Part shown: positions 42,019 through 50,046 of the stretch, piece after piece
How positions within the stretch are numbered: the stretch's first letter is position 1
Layout of the letters: every line of letters begins with the position of its first letter
Assembly: GCF_020886775.1 (NCBI RefSeq)
Contig: NZ_AP024525.1
Location: 3,348,001 to 3,412,000, forward strand
Origin: Sinomonas cyclohexanicum
GTDB lineage: Bacteria > Actinomycetota > Actinomycetes > Actinomycetales > Micrococcaceae
Direction of reading: 5' to 3'
Length of the DNA stretch: 64,000 bases
Position numbers and translations under genes: made by a program
The notes under the pieces: model-generated
Database searches by the model: none
Seen by the model: only the letters and a program-made list of their open reading frames with translations
What the model was told of the DNA's origin: nothing

Positions 42019-42070
42019 AGAAATCGGTTTCTGTTTCACTGAGTATGTCCGAGGTCACATCCGGCGTCAA
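42019..42070 (-). promoter_or_regulatory. Promoter of the binding-protein gene with LacI-type operator
   Basis: On the minus strand -35 TTGACG (42065-42070) and -10 CATACT (42042-42047) are 17 bp apart. Downstream, AGAAATCGGTTTCT (42019-42032) is a symmetric LacI-family operator. The identical 14-mer overlaps the start of transcription of the M24-family gene at 60262-60275, which suggests one regulator for both. Confidence 0.75.
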
Positions 42071-42077
42071 GAGTTTA

Positions 42078-42157
42078 GGAAAACGCATTCCACCCGACAT
42101 TCCGGGGTCTTGACGGCGAGCCGACGGGAACCTACCTTGGCGTGAAAGCGCATTCCA
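42078..42157 (+). promoter_or_regulatory. Promoter of the permease operon flanked by two LacI-type operators
   Basis: TTGACG (42110-42115) and TACCTT (42133-42138) are 17 bp apart. One operator-like palindrome, GGAAAACGCATTCC (42078-42091), lies upstream; a second, TGAAAGCGCATTCCA (42143-42157), covers the expected transcription start. The centres are about 65 bp apart, a spacing that allows DNA looping by a LacI tetramer. Confidence 0.7.
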
Positions 42158-42174
42158 AGCACGAGGAGGAAGCC

Positions 42175-42243
42175 ATGCCGCAGCAAGGCACAGTACGAGC
42201 GGTTCTGCACAGGACCGCATCTTTGAAAGGATACAAGCAGTGA
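42175..42243 (+). CDS. 22-residue small ORF translationally coupled to the sugar permease
   Basis: An ATG at 42175 with an excellent GAGGAGGA site opens 22 codons beginning MPQQGTVRAVLHRT and ending SLKGYKQ. Its TGA (42241-42243) overlaps the GTG start of the permease gene (GTGA). The permease start also has its own weaker GAAAGG site. The peptide is basic and soluble. It may be a leader whose translation opens the permease start, or simply a small protein; it lies after the transcription start and two operators. Confidence 0.55.
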   Translation: MPQQGTVRAVLHRTASLKGYKQ

Positions 42244-43205
42244 GCGCCCTCGCCGAGCTCGGCGGCCTCGGCAAGAAGGCTCCGGCGCGGGGCAAGGGCG
42301 GCCCGGAGGGGTCCCGCGGGCGCCGTCTCACCACCGCGAAGGACAACCGCGCGGCCTTCATCTTCCTCGCGCCGTGGATCGTGGGGCTCGTGTGCATCAC
42401 GGTCGGGCCGATGCTCATGTCCCTGTACCTGGCGTTCACGGACTACAACCTGATCCAGGACCCGAACTTCATCGGCGCGGACAACTTCACCCGAATGCTC
42501 GGGGACCAGCGCTTCTGGAACTCCCTCGGCGTCACGCTCACCTATGTGGTGATCGGCGTCCCGCTCCAGCTCGGCCTCGCCCTGCTGGTGGCCCTCGCGC
42601 TGGACAAGGGCCTGAAGGGCCTGGCGTTCTACCGTTCCGTGTTCTACCTGCCGTCCCTGCTGGGCTCCTCGGTCGCGGTGGCGATCCTGTGGAAGCAGAT
42701 GTTCGGCACCTCGGGCCTGGTCAACCAGCTCCTGGCCTTCTTCGGAATCCACGGCCCGGGCTGGATCTCGGACCCGAGCACCGCGCTGGGCAGCATCATC
42801 CTGCTGCACGTATGGACCTTCGGCTCGCCCATGATCATCTTCCTCGCTGGCCTACGGCAGATCCCCACCATGTACTACGAGGCGGCGGCCGTCGACGGTG
42901 CCGGCCGTTTCACCCGCTTCGCGAAGATCACACTGCCGCTGCTGAGCCCCATCATCTTCTTCAACCTCGTCCTGCAGATCATCGGGGCATTCCAGTCCTT
43001 CACACAGGCGTTCATCGTCTCCGGCGGCACCGGCGGCCCCTCTGACTCGACGATGTTCTTCACCCTCTACCTGTACCAGCGCGGCTTCGGCCAGTTCGAC
43101 ATGGGCTACGCCTCAGCTATGGCCTGGGTCCTGCTGATCATCGTCGGCGCATTCACCGCCATCAACTTCTACGCATCGAGATTCTGGGTGTTCTATGACG
43201 ACTGA
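42240..43205 (+). CDS. Sugar ABC transporter permease (MalF-like)
   Basis: The 321-residue product has six membrane helices after a basic, Gly-rich N-terminal tail of about 35 residues. The EAA loop that docks the ATPase reads YYEAAAVDGAGRFTRFAKITLP. It pairs with the next gene to form the channel for the sugar delivered by the divergent binding lipoprotein. The GTG start overlaps the small upstream ORF. Its 3' end overlaps the next permease by 11 bp. Confidence 0.93.
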   Translation: MSALAELGGLGKKAPARGKGGPEGSRGRRLTTAKDNRAAFIFLAPWIVGLVCITVGPMLMSLYLAFTDYNLIQDPNFIGADNFTRMLGDQRFWNSLGVTLTYVVIGVPLQLGLALLVALALDKGLKGLAFYRSVFYLPSLLGSSVAVAILWKQMFGTSGLVNQLLAFFGIHGPGWISDPSTALGSIILLHVWTFGSPMIIFLAGLRQIPTMYYEAAAVDGAGRFTRFAKITLPLLSPIIFFNLVLQIIGAFQSFTQAFIVSGGTGGPSDSTMFFTLYLYQRGFGQFDMGYASAMAWVLLIIVGAFTAINFYASRFWVFYDD

Positions 43206-44139
43206 AGCAGCCCCGCAGACCATGCCCGGTACCGACGCCGGGCCGTCCACGGTCCCCGCCCCTACCCCGCGGCGCAAGCGCCGCACCGGCGGCGACCTCG
43301 CCTTCACGACCCGCGGACGCCTCCGCGGCGTCGGGAAGCACGTGCTCCTCATCGCCGCGGCGATCGTCATGATCTACCCTCTGCTGTGGATGCTCGTCTC
43401 GTCCTTCCGCCCGAGCGACGACGTCTTCCGTGCCCCGGGGCTCTGGCTGACCGAGGCCCACCCCGAGAACTACGCCAACGGCTGGAACGCCCTCACCTCG
43501 CCGTTCGGCACGTACCTGCTGAACTCGACCATCGTGGTCCTGGGGTCGATCGTGGGCAACCTCGTCTCGTGCTCGATGGCCGCGTACGCGTTCGCAAGGC
43601 TCGAGTTCTGGGGCAAGAAGTGGTTCTTCGGCGCGATGCTCATCACGATCATGCTGCCGATCCACGTGATCATCGTCCCGCAGTACATCCTGTTCTCGCA
43701 GCTGGGCTGGGTGAACACGTTCGCGCCCCTCATCGTGCCCAAGCTGCTGGCAACGGACGCGTTCTTCGTGTTCCTCATGGTCCAGTTCATCCGCGGCATC
43801 CCCCGCGAGCTCGACGAGGCAGCCAGGATCGACGGCGCCGGCCACCCGAGGATCTTCCTGCGGGTCATCCTGCCCCTCATGACCCCCGCCCTGGCCACGA
43901 CGACCATCTTCACGTTCATCTGGACGTGGAGCGACTTCTTCAGCCAGCTGATCTACCTGACCTCGCCGGACGTGTTCACGGTCCCCGTCGCCCTGCGCGC
44001 GTTCGTCGACGCACAGTCCAGCACCGACTGGGGCTCCATGTTCGCCATGTCCGTCGTGACCCTCCTGCCGGTCTTCTTCGCCTTCCTCATCGGCCAGAAG
44101 TTCCTCGTCAAGGGCATCGCGACCACCGGCATCAAGTAG
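43195..44139 (+). CDS. Carbohydrate ABC transporter permease (MalG-like)
   Basis: The 314-residue product has a 40-residue Pro/Ala/Thr and Arg-rich N-terminal tail and six membrane helices. The EAA motif is ELDEAARIDGAGHPRIFLRVILP. The C-terminus ends GQKFLVKGIATTGIK, a typical MalG/AraQ ending. It overlaps the MalF-like gene, and a strong terminator follows 17 bp after the stop, so the operon ends here without an ATPase. Confidence 0.93.
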   Translation: MTTEAAPQTMPGTDAGPSTVPAPTPRRKRRTGGDLAFTTRGRLRGVGKHVLLIAAAIVMIYPLLWMLVSSFRPSDDVFRAPGLWLTEAHPENYANGWNALTSPFGTYLLNSTIVVLGSIVGNLVSCSMAAYAFARLEFWGKKWFFGAMLITIMLPIHVIIVPQYILFSQLGWVNTFAPLIVPKLLATDAFFVFLMVQFIRGIPRELDEAARIDGAGHPRIFLRVILPLMTPALATTTIFTFIWTWSDFFSQLIYLTSPDVFTVPVALRAFVDAQSSTDWGSMFAMSVVTLLPVFFAFLIGQKFLVKGIATTGIK

Positions 44140-44156
44140 CAGGTCCCGGGACTGAA

Positions 44157-44202
44157 GAAGCCCGCGCCGCCGCCTCGTGGATGAGGCGGCGGCGCGGGCT
44201 TC
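44157..44202. terminator. Bidirectional terminator, 20-bp perfect stem
   Basis: GAAGCCCGCGCCGCCGCCTC (44157-44176) and its exact complement (44183-44202) enclose a 6-bp loop. It separates the rightward permease operon from the leftward cytochrome c maturation operon and is one of the strongest hairpins in the window. Confidence 0.9.
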
Positions 44203-44219
44203 CTGCGCGCAGACGCGGC

Positions 44220-45311
44220 TCAGCCGCTCACGCCCGCGTAGGAGTGCAGGCCCGAGAAGTAGATGTTGACCACGGTGAAGTTGAAGATCACGCACAGGTA
44301 GCCCACGATCGACAGCCACGCGGCGCGCGCGCCGGTCCAGCCGCGGGTAGCGCGGGCGTGCAGGTAGGCCGCGTAGACCACCCAGATCACGAAGCTCCAG
44401 ACTTCCTTCGTGTCCCAGCCCCAGAACCGGCCCCAGGCCTTCTCTGCCCAGATGGAGCCGAACATCACGGTGAGCGTCCAGCCCACGAACGCGATCGTGT
44501 TGATGCGGTAGGACAGCGCCTCGAGCGTGAGCGAGCTGGGGACCAGTCGCATGAACCGGCCCGTATCCGGCGCACCGCCGGCGATCTTCGCCTCGCGCCG
44601 CCCCTGGATGAGCTGCAGAATGGACATCGAGAACGTGAGCGTGAACAGCGCCGAGGAGAGCACGGCGATGGACACGTGGATGACGAGCCAGTAGCTCTGC
44701 AGTGCCGGGACGAGGTGGCCCACCGGGACGTAGAACGCGACCGCCGCGGCGACCATCATCACCACCGCGAGGCCGAGCACGAACGTGCCGAGGAACCGCA
44801 GGTCGCGCCTGATCAGCACGACGAGGAAGACGGCCACGACGAGGAACGCACCGGTCGTGCAGAACTCGTACATGTTGCCCCACGGGACGCGGCCCGCGGC
44901 GATGCCACGCGTGAGCACGCCGGCGGCATGGATCACGAGGCCCAGGATGCTCAGGGCCACGCCCACGCGCGCGGCCTTGCGGCGCGAGCGGTACTTGAGG
45001 TCAGGGTCGGCGACCTCGACGGTGTCGGCGCCGGAGCCCTTCCCGGCGGACGACGGCGCGTGCCCGCCCCCGCCCGAACCCGCGCCCTTCGCGGTCGTCG
45101 CCGCACCGGCGAGGGCCGGCTCCTTCACCGCCGCGGCGGCCTTCGTGGCAGTGTTGTTCTGCTTTGCCAAACGCGCGGCGTCGTGCTGCGCGACCTTGCC
45201 GCTCGTGGCCATGTCCCACGCAAACGCGAGGAACGCGACCACGTAGGTTCCCGCAGCGAGGAGCATGAACAGCTCGCTGTAATCACCAAGCAGGAAATTG
45301 ATGGGGGGCAT
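44220..45311 (-). CDS. ccsB: Cytochrome c biogenesis protein CcsB (CcsA/ResC-type)
   Basis: This 363-residue protein has about eight membrane helices. The heme-handling tryptophan-rich motif reads WGRFWGWDTKEVWSF, with conserved His residues in flanking helices (PVGHLVP, WLVIHVS). A disordered Ala/Gly/Ser linker occupies residues 55-100. It is the partner of ResB in the System II synthetase that attaches heme to apocytochrome c outside the membrane. It is last in the five-gene leftward set; its ATG shares a base with the ResB stop (TGATG). Confidence 0.93.
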   Translation of the reverse strand: MPPINFLLGDYSELFMLLAAGTYVVAFLAFAWDMATSGKVAQHDAARLAKQNNTATKAAAAVKEPALAGAATTAKGAGSGGGGHAPSSAGKGSGADTVEVADPDLKYRSRRKAARVGVALSILGLVIHAAGVLTRGIAAGRVPWGNMYEFCTTGAFLVVAVFLVVLIRRDLRFLGTFVLGLAVVMMVAAAVAFYVPVGHLVPALQSYWLVIHVSIAVLSSALFTLTFSMSILQLIQGRREAKIAGGAPDTGRFMRLVPSSLTLEALSYRINTIAFVGWTLTVMFGSIWAEKAWGRFWGWDTKEVWSFVIWVVYAAYLHARATRGWTGARAAWLSIVGYLCVIFNFTVVNIYFSGLHSYAGVSG

Positions 45312-47080
45312 CAGGAGTCCTTCTGCGTACTGGGCGTCGTGGTCTGTGCGTCTGTGGCTTCGGCGTTCTTAGTCTGCTCGGTCTGCGGCACCTCGGGAAC
45401 ACCCCAGGCGCGAGCGAGGGCCGCGCGCACCGCCTTGCCCTCGGCAACGAGGCCGCCATGGTCCTCGCCGCGGGTGATGAGGCCGTACTCCACCATGGTG
45501 CGCCCGTCCTCGTGCCTGCCCACGCGGACCCAGAGCCGGCGGCGTGTCAGGAACAGCGAGCAGATAAGGCCCGCGAGGGAGAAGAGGGCGAAACCGAGCG
45601 CCCACTCCTGGCCGGGGTTGTGGTGGATGTCGAGGGCCACGTACCGCTTGAGGCCGTCGAAGCTGATGGACCCCTGTCCGTTCGGCAGCGAGTAGGACTG
45701 GCCCGCGCCGAGGACGATGCCGCCGGCGGGCTTGTCGCGGCCGTTGACCTGGGTGAGCTTCGCGACGTCGAGCGCGTAGACGTTCTGAGGCGTGCCCTTG
45801 TCGAGACCGAGGTCGCCCACGTAGGAGTTGAGGTTGAGCTGGACGTTGAGCGGGTCGGGGTCGGCGCTGAACGCCACCCCGTTGGCGCCCTTCTCCGCAG
45901 TGGGGAGGAAGAAGCCCACGAACCCGAGCTGGGTGGGCTTGGCGTCGGGGGCCTTGATGACGATCGTCGAGGTGTACACGGGGTCGGTGGGGATCGACGG
46001 GACGGGGCCCTGGTAGGCGATGTTCCCGTCGCCGCCCCGCACCGTGATGACGGGGGCGTACCCGTTGCCGACGAGGTACACGTTGGTCCCGCCGATCGTC
46101 ACCGGGTCATTGACCTTGAGGTCCTGCTGCTTCTCCGGCGCGTCCGGCGAGTCCTTCGTGGTGACGTGGGCGGTGAAGTCGAGCGGCTGGCCGAACTGCT
46201 TGGTCGACTCGCGGTCGTACCGCACGTCGAACTTGTCGAGCCGGAGCGAGTACGGCGCGAGCCAGCCGGACTGGAAGTTGGTGCCGGGGTTGAACGTGTC
46301 GTAGCCGACGAGCGTGTTCACGAACGTCTCCCCCTCCACGAGCGTGCGCTGGCCGCTGTAGCCGAAGAGCCCGCCGGCCGCGACCGAGATGAGCACGCCC
46401 ACGAGGCCAGTGTGGAAGCAGAGGTTGCCGAACTCCTTGAGGTACCCCTTCTCGGCTCCCACGGAGTGGAACGACGGGTGGAGCGACGAGTGGAGCGACG
46501 AGTCGAGCGACGACGCACGGTCCCCGGGACGGACGTCGACGCGGTAGCCGCGCTTCTTCAGCAGGGCCGCAGCTTGTTCGGCGGCGGCAGCAGGATCGAG
46601 GTCCTGCTCGGCCGGCACCACGAGCGTGCCATAGGCAGGCAGCCTGCTCAGGCGCGCCGGCGTCCGCGGCGGTTTGGACCGCCACGACTTCCAGTGCGCG
46701 ATCGAGCGCGGGATGATGCAGCCGATCAGCGAGATGAACAGCAGCAGGTACACCGCAGAGAACCAGACGGACGAGTACACGTCGAACATCTGGAGCTTGT
46801 CGAGGATGGGCCCGTAGTCCGCGTGGTCCTTGAGGTACTGGGTCACGACCGCGGGGTTCACGGGGCGCTGCGGGAACAGCGAGCCCGGCACGGCGGCGAC
46901 CGCCAGGAGCAGGAGCAGGAACAGCGCGGTCTTCATGCTCGTCAGCTGGGTCCAGGCCCAGCGGAGCATGCCGAGGGGGCCGAGGGACGGAAGCGCGACG
47001 TCGGTGCGCTTGGCCTGCTTTCCGCGCCCCTTGGAGGGCTTGGTCCCCTTCTTCGGGTTCTGGGTTGTCGTTTCGGTCAT
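45311..47080 (-). CDS. resB: ResB-like cytochrome c biogenesis protein
   Basis: From ATG 47080 the product has 589 residues; a longer frame upstream is shadow of ccdA. Three membrane helices lie near residues 45-70, 105-125 and 250-275, with a large outside domain and a fourth helix near residue 510, as in ResB/Ccs1. Landmarks are SMKTALFLLLLLAVAA, GNLCFHTGLVGVLISVA and NPGQEWALGFALFSLAG. A hydrophilic loop around residues 190-205 is built from four 12-bp tandem repeats (SSLH units). It works with CcsB in System II heme attachment. Confidence 0.92.
   Translation of the reverse strand: MTETTTQNPKKGTKPSKGRGKQAKRTDVALPSLGPLGMLRWAWTQLTSMKTALFLLLLLAVAAVPGSLFPQRPVNPAVVTQYLKDHADYGPILDKLQMFDVYSSVWFSAVYLLLFISLIGCIIPRSIAHWKSWRSKPPRTPARLSRLPAYGTLVVPAEQDLDPAAAAEQAAALLKKRGYRVDVRPGDRASSLDSSLHSSLHPSFHSVGAEKGYLKEFGNLCFHTGLVGVLISVAAGGLFGYSGQRTLVEGETFVNTLVGYDTFNPGTNFQSGWLAPYSLRLDKFDVRYDRESTKQFGQPLDFTAHVTTKDSPDAPEKQQDLKVNDPVTIGGTNVYLVGNGYAPVITVRGGDGNIAYQGPVPSIPTDPVYTSTIVIKAPDAKPTQLGFVGFFLPTAEKGANGVAFSADPDPLNVQLNLNSYVGDLGLDKGTPQNVYALDVAKLTQVNGRDKPAGGIVLGAGQSYSLPNGQGSISFDGLKRYVALDIHHNPGQEWALGFALFSLAGLICSLFLTRRRLWVRVGRHEDGRTMVEYGLITRGEDHGGLVAEGKAVRAALARAWGVPEVPQTEQTKNAEATDAQTTTPSTQKDS
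46467..46514. repeat. Four 12-bp tandem repeats inside resB
   Basis: The units GTGGAACGACGG, GTGGAGCGACGA (twice) and GTCGAGCGACGA follow each other without gaps and encode Ser-Ser-Leu-His-like repeats in a loop of ResB. Being a multiple of three, copy-number change would keep the frame. It is a candidate variable-number locus between strains. Confidence 0.8.
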
Positions 47081-47829
47081 CAGACAGGCAGCTCCACAGT
47101 TCCGATCCAGATCTGCACTTGGCTGATCCAGTAGGTCCAGACCCCGGAGACCATGAGGACTCCGACGAGGATCAACAGCCCACCGCCCGCAGCCTGGAGG
47201 GCGCGGCGGTGCTTCTTGAAGAACGCCATCGCCCCGAGGCCGCGCCGAATCCCCAAGGCGATGAGCAGGAACGGCACGCCGAGGCCGAGGCAGTAGACGA
47301 AGGTCAGCAGTGCGCCCTTGTAGGCGCTGGGTCCGTCCGAGAACGCGAGGACCTGCACAGCCGCGAGGGTCGGGCCGATGCACGGGACCCAGCCGAGTCC
47401 GAACGTGATGCCGAGCAGCGGCGCACCCCACAGGCCGGCGGGCGGACGGGCGTGCACGCGTGCCTCGCGCTGGAAGATGCCGAGCCCACCCATGAAGACG
47501 ATGCCCATGAGTACCACGACGATCCCGAGCACCCGCGTGAGCCACCCGGAGGAGATGGCGAGCCAGCTTCCCAGGCCGCCGAAAACCGCCCCGGTCGCGA
47601 CGAACACGACCGTGAACCCGAGCACGAAGAGCGCGATCCCGGCCACCATCCGTCCGCGCCGCTGCTTGGCGAGGTCGACGCCGGTCAGCCCGGTCACGTA
47701 GCCGAGGTAGCCGGGGACGAGCGGGAGGACGCACGGGGAGAGGAACGAGACGATCCCCGCGATGAGCGCCACGGGGAGGGCGAGCAGGAGGGAGCCATTG
47801 AGGACGGTGTCGCTGAAGATCCCGCCCAC
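47080..47829 (-). CDS. ccdA: CcdA-type thiol-disulfide transporter for cytochrome c biogenesis
   Basis: The 249-residue protein has six membrane helices. The two redox cysteines sit in FLSPCVLPLVPGYLGY and WVPCIGPTL, the classic CcdA pair. It carries electrons across the membrane to the ResA-like thioredoxin encoded just upstream, keeping the apocytochrome CxxCH cysteines reduced. It starts 1 bp after the resA stop, and its stop shares a base with the resB start. Confidence 0.94.
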   Translation of the reverse strand: MGGIFSDTVLNGSLLLALPVALIAGIVSFLSPCVLPLVPGYLGYVTGLTGVDLAKQRRGRMVAGIALFVLGFTVVFVATGAVFGGLGSWLAISSGWLTRVLGIVVVLMGIVFMGGLGIFQREARVHARPPAGLWGAPLLGITFGLGWVPCIGPTLAAVQVLAFSDGPSAYKGALLTFVYCLGLGVPFLLIALGIRRGLGAMAFFKKHRRALQAAGGGLLILVGVLMVSGVWTYWISQVQIWIGTVELPV

Positions 47830-47830
47830 G

Positions 47831-48457
47831 CTACTCGGCCGCCGCGGACGTGATGAGGGCCTTGAGCGTGCCGCGCTCGAGCTGGCCGAGGACGCGGGCG
47901 GCGACCCGTCCCTGCTTGTCGAGGACGAGCGTGGTGGGGACGGCTCCGGGCGGAACCATTCCGGACATGGCCAGAAGCACCTGGCCGTCCTTGTCGTTGA
48001 AGCTCGGGTACGTGAGCTTGAAGCTCTGCTCGAACGCCTCGGCCGTGCCCTTCTCGTCCCGGAGGTTCACACCGTAGAAGGCGACGCCCTGGGGCTTGAA
48101 TTCGGTGTGCAGTGCCTCGAGTTCGGGGGCCTCGACCCGGCACGGCGCGCACGCCGCGAACCAGAAGTTCAAGACGGTGACGTTGCCGGCGAACTGCTTG
48201 GAGCTGACGGTGGTGCCGTCGTAGAGGGTCCCCGTGAACTCCGCGGGGGGCTTGCGCACGTCCTTCGCGTATTCCGTCACGGACCCGTCGCCAGCCACGT
48301 AGTTCTTGTTGTCGCCCGCACGCGCCTGCTTGGCCAGCGGATCGTCCGCCGCGCATCCCGACAGGACCGCGGCGAGGCCGACGGCGCCGAGCGCGCCCGC
48401 CGCGCTCAGGATCCGGCGGCGTGAGAAGGCAGGGGGGATGTTCTGCTCGTGGGCCAT
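47831..48457 (-). CDS. resA: TlpA/ResA-family thioredoxin-like lipoprotein
   Basis: The 208-residue product begins with a twin-Arg region (SRRRILSAAG) and a lipobox LSGC near residue 33. The thioredoxin fold has the active site Cys-Ala-Pro-Cys in FWFAACAPCRVEAPEL and the cis-Pro region AVPTTLVLD. Anchored outside the membrane, it would reduce apocytochrome c for heme attachment, recharged by CcdA. The order phosphatase, thioredoxin, ccdA, resB, ccsB matches the Rv0525-Rv0529 block of Mycobacterium tuberculosis as I recall it. Confidence 0.92.
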   Translation of the reverse strand: MAHEQNIPPAFSRRRILSAAGALGAVGLAAVLSGCAADDPLAKQARAGDNKNYVAGDGSVTEYAKDVRKPPAEFTGTLYDGTTVSSKQFAGNVTVLNFWFAACAPCRVEAPELEALHTEFKPQGVAFYGVNLRDEKGTAEAFEQSFKLTYPSFNDKDGQVLLAMSGMVPPGAVPTTLVLDKQGRVAARVLGQLERGTLKALITSAAAE

Positions 48458-49126
48458 TCAGGCCCCCGGGGTGGTGGCCGCGCCCGGGAGGAGACGGGCC
48501 GCCGGTTCGGCGTAGCGCACGGAGATGACTGTCCCCGTGGCCTGGTCAATGGTCAGGGAGGTGAGAGAGGCAAGGGTGCATTCGCGCTTGCGGGGATCGT
48601 GGGCCAGGGAGCGGCCCTCGGCCTTGAGCCGTGCCGCCCAGATGGGGAGCTGGTGCGCGACGAGGATGGCCTCGGCGCCGTCCCCGCCGATCTCCACCGC
48701 GCGGCTGGCCGCGTCCCGGGCGGCCGCGAGCACTCGCGCGGCCTGGACCTCGTAGGGCTCGCCCCAGGAGGGCTGCATCGGATTGACGAGGTAGCGCCAG
48801 TGCTTGGGCTTGAGAAGCTCGCGCGGCGTGACCTTGAGTCCCTCGAAGTGGTTCTCGGCCTCGATGATCCTCGGTTCGGTGTGGATCGCGAGGTTGAGCA
48901 CCTTCGCCGTCGGCTCTGCGGTCTCCTGGGCCCGCGTGAGGGGCGAGGCCGCGAGCAGGACGATCTGTGCGCCGTCGAGCGCCCGCCGCGCGAAGTGGGA
49001 CGCGACGGAGTTGGCCATCTCCCGGCCGAGCGCCGAGAGGTGGTAGTCCGGCAGCCGACCATAGAGCACGCCCGCGGGGTTGTAGACCTCACCGTGGCGC
49101 AGCAGATGGACGGTAGAAGAGGGCAT
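48458..49126 (-). CDS. Histidine phosphatase family protein (phosphoglycerate-mutase-like)
   Basis: From ATG 49126 the product has 222 residues. The catalytic motif is LLRHGEVYNP near residue 8; supporting residues are Arg in SPLTRAQETAEP, Glu in IIEAENHFEG and His in LVAHQLPIW. The substrate is unknown. It ends immediately before the resA start, so it is the first gene of the cytochrome c maturation operon, a conserved actinobacterial neighbour. Confidence 0.88.
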   Translation of the reverse strand: MPSSTVHLLRHGEVYNPAGVLYGRLPDYHLSALGREMANSVASHFARRALDGAQIVLLAASPLTRAQETAEPTAKVLNLAIHTEPRIIEAENHFEGLKVTPRELLKPKHWRYLVNPMQPSWGEPYEVQAARVLAAARDAASRAVEIGGDGAEAILVAHQLPIWAARLKAEGRSLAHDPRKRECTLASLTSLTIDQATGTVISVRYAEPAARLLPGAATTPGA

Positions 49127-49201
49127 AGCATCCAGTTTCTCAAACGGGGCGGGCAGCGGCGAAATCGTCGGGAGGGTCGGTCCCCACCGGCCACCCATCG
49201 A

Positions 49202-49336
49202 TTCTACAGCTAGTAGAACTACCACGCGGAACCTAGAGTTCCCTGTGTAACGTCTGCCACACCCCTTGCGGTGCATGCATTTGCATGTTTTCATGGATAC
49301 AGCGGTACTTGACGCTTCAATCAAATTTTCTAGACA
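49202..49336 (+). promoter_or_regulatory. Unassigned operator palindrome and promoter upstream of soluble YceI
   Basis: TTCTACAGCTAGTAGAA (49202-49218) is a near-perfect palindrome (TTCTAC/GTAGAA arms) of operator size, 75 bp before the phosphatase start on the other side. A promoter TTGACG (49309-49314), 16 bp, TAGACA (49331-49336) precedes yceI. The gap is AT-rich for this genome and contains overlapping TGCATGCA and ATTTGCAT words. The regulator is unknown; a BlaI/MecI-like factor is one possibility because of the TAGTA half-site. Confidence 0.5.
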
Positions 49337-49348
49337 GGAGATTCTCCC

Positions 49349-49897
49349 GTGACCCTCCCCCACGGCCTCACCACCGGAACCTGGACCCTTGACGGCTCGC
49401 ACAGCGAGATCGGCTTCACCGTGCGCCACGCCGGCATCAGCAAGGTCCGCGGCCGCTTCACCGACGCGACGGCCACCGTCGAGGTCGGCGCCTCCGCCGC
49501 CGAGACCAAGGCCACCGCCGTTGTGAAGACCGCGTCCTTCGACTCGGGCGACGCCAACCGCGACGGCCACGTCAAGAGCGCCGACTTCTTCGACGTCGAG
49601 CAGTTCCCGGAGATGACGTTCGAGGCGACCTCGATCGAGGCCAAGGGCGACGACTACGACGTCACCGGCAACCTCACGATCAAGGGCGTCACCAAGCCCG
49701 TCACCATCGAGACCGAGTTCAACGGCATCGCCGTCGACCCGTTCGGCAACACCCGCGCGGGTGTCTCGGGCGAGACGACGATCTCCCGCAAGGAGTTCGG
49801 CCTCACCTGGAACGCCGTGCTCGAGACGGGCGGCGTGCTCGTCTCGGACAAGGTCGTCATCTCCCTCGACCTCGCGTTCATCGCGCCGAAGGCCTGA
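49349..49897 (+). CDS. YceI-family protein (soluble)
   Basis: A GTG start behind ACAGGAG gives 182 residues with no signal peptide. The YceI barrel is canonical: GTWTLDGSHSEIGFTVRHA, KVRGRFTDATATV, SADFFDVEQFPEMTF and NLTIKGVTKPVTI. Such proteins bind isoprenoid lipids or quinone-like molecules. A strong intrinsic terminator follows, so it is a single-gene unit. The paralog at 30176 is membrane-anchored and more diverged. Confidence 0.93.
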   Translation: MTLPHGLTTGTWTLDGSHSEIGFTVRHAGISKVRGRFTDATATVEVGASAAETKATAVVKTASFDSGDANRDGHVKSADFFDVEQFPEMTFEATSIEAKGDDYDVTGNLTIKGVTKPVTIETEFNGIAVDPFGNTRAGVSGETTISRKEFGLTWNAVLETGGVLVSDKVVISLDLAFIAPKA

Positions 49898-49946
49898 TCA
49901 GGCCCTCGAGGATCCCGGGCCGGCCCGTGAACGGCCGGCCAACTCC

Positions 49947-49986
49947 GGGCCCGTCGCCAGTGAACATCTGGCGGCGGGGCCTTTTT
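49947..49986 (+). terminator. Intrinsic terminator of yceI
   Basis: GGGCCCGTCGCCAG and CTGGCGGCGGGGCC pair around a 7-bp loop (one mismatch), and five Ts follow at 49982-49986. It is the only hairpin in the window with a clear T-run. Confidence 0.9.
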
Positions 49987-50046
49987 CCTGCAGCTCATGA
50001 CACTCGCCCTCTCGTGAATATTCCCTCTCGGGGATACAGTGTGCGC

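Noticed and set aside
40651-44139. A missing ATPase gene as evidence of a broken transporter operon.
   Set aside because: Actinobacterial sugar transporters of this type normally lack their own ATPase and share one encoded elsewhere.
43386-45695. A 769-codon plus-strand frame across the permease end and ccsB/resB.
   Set aside because: It crosses a strong terminator and runs opposite ccsB; composition is shadow-like and there is no start site or motif.
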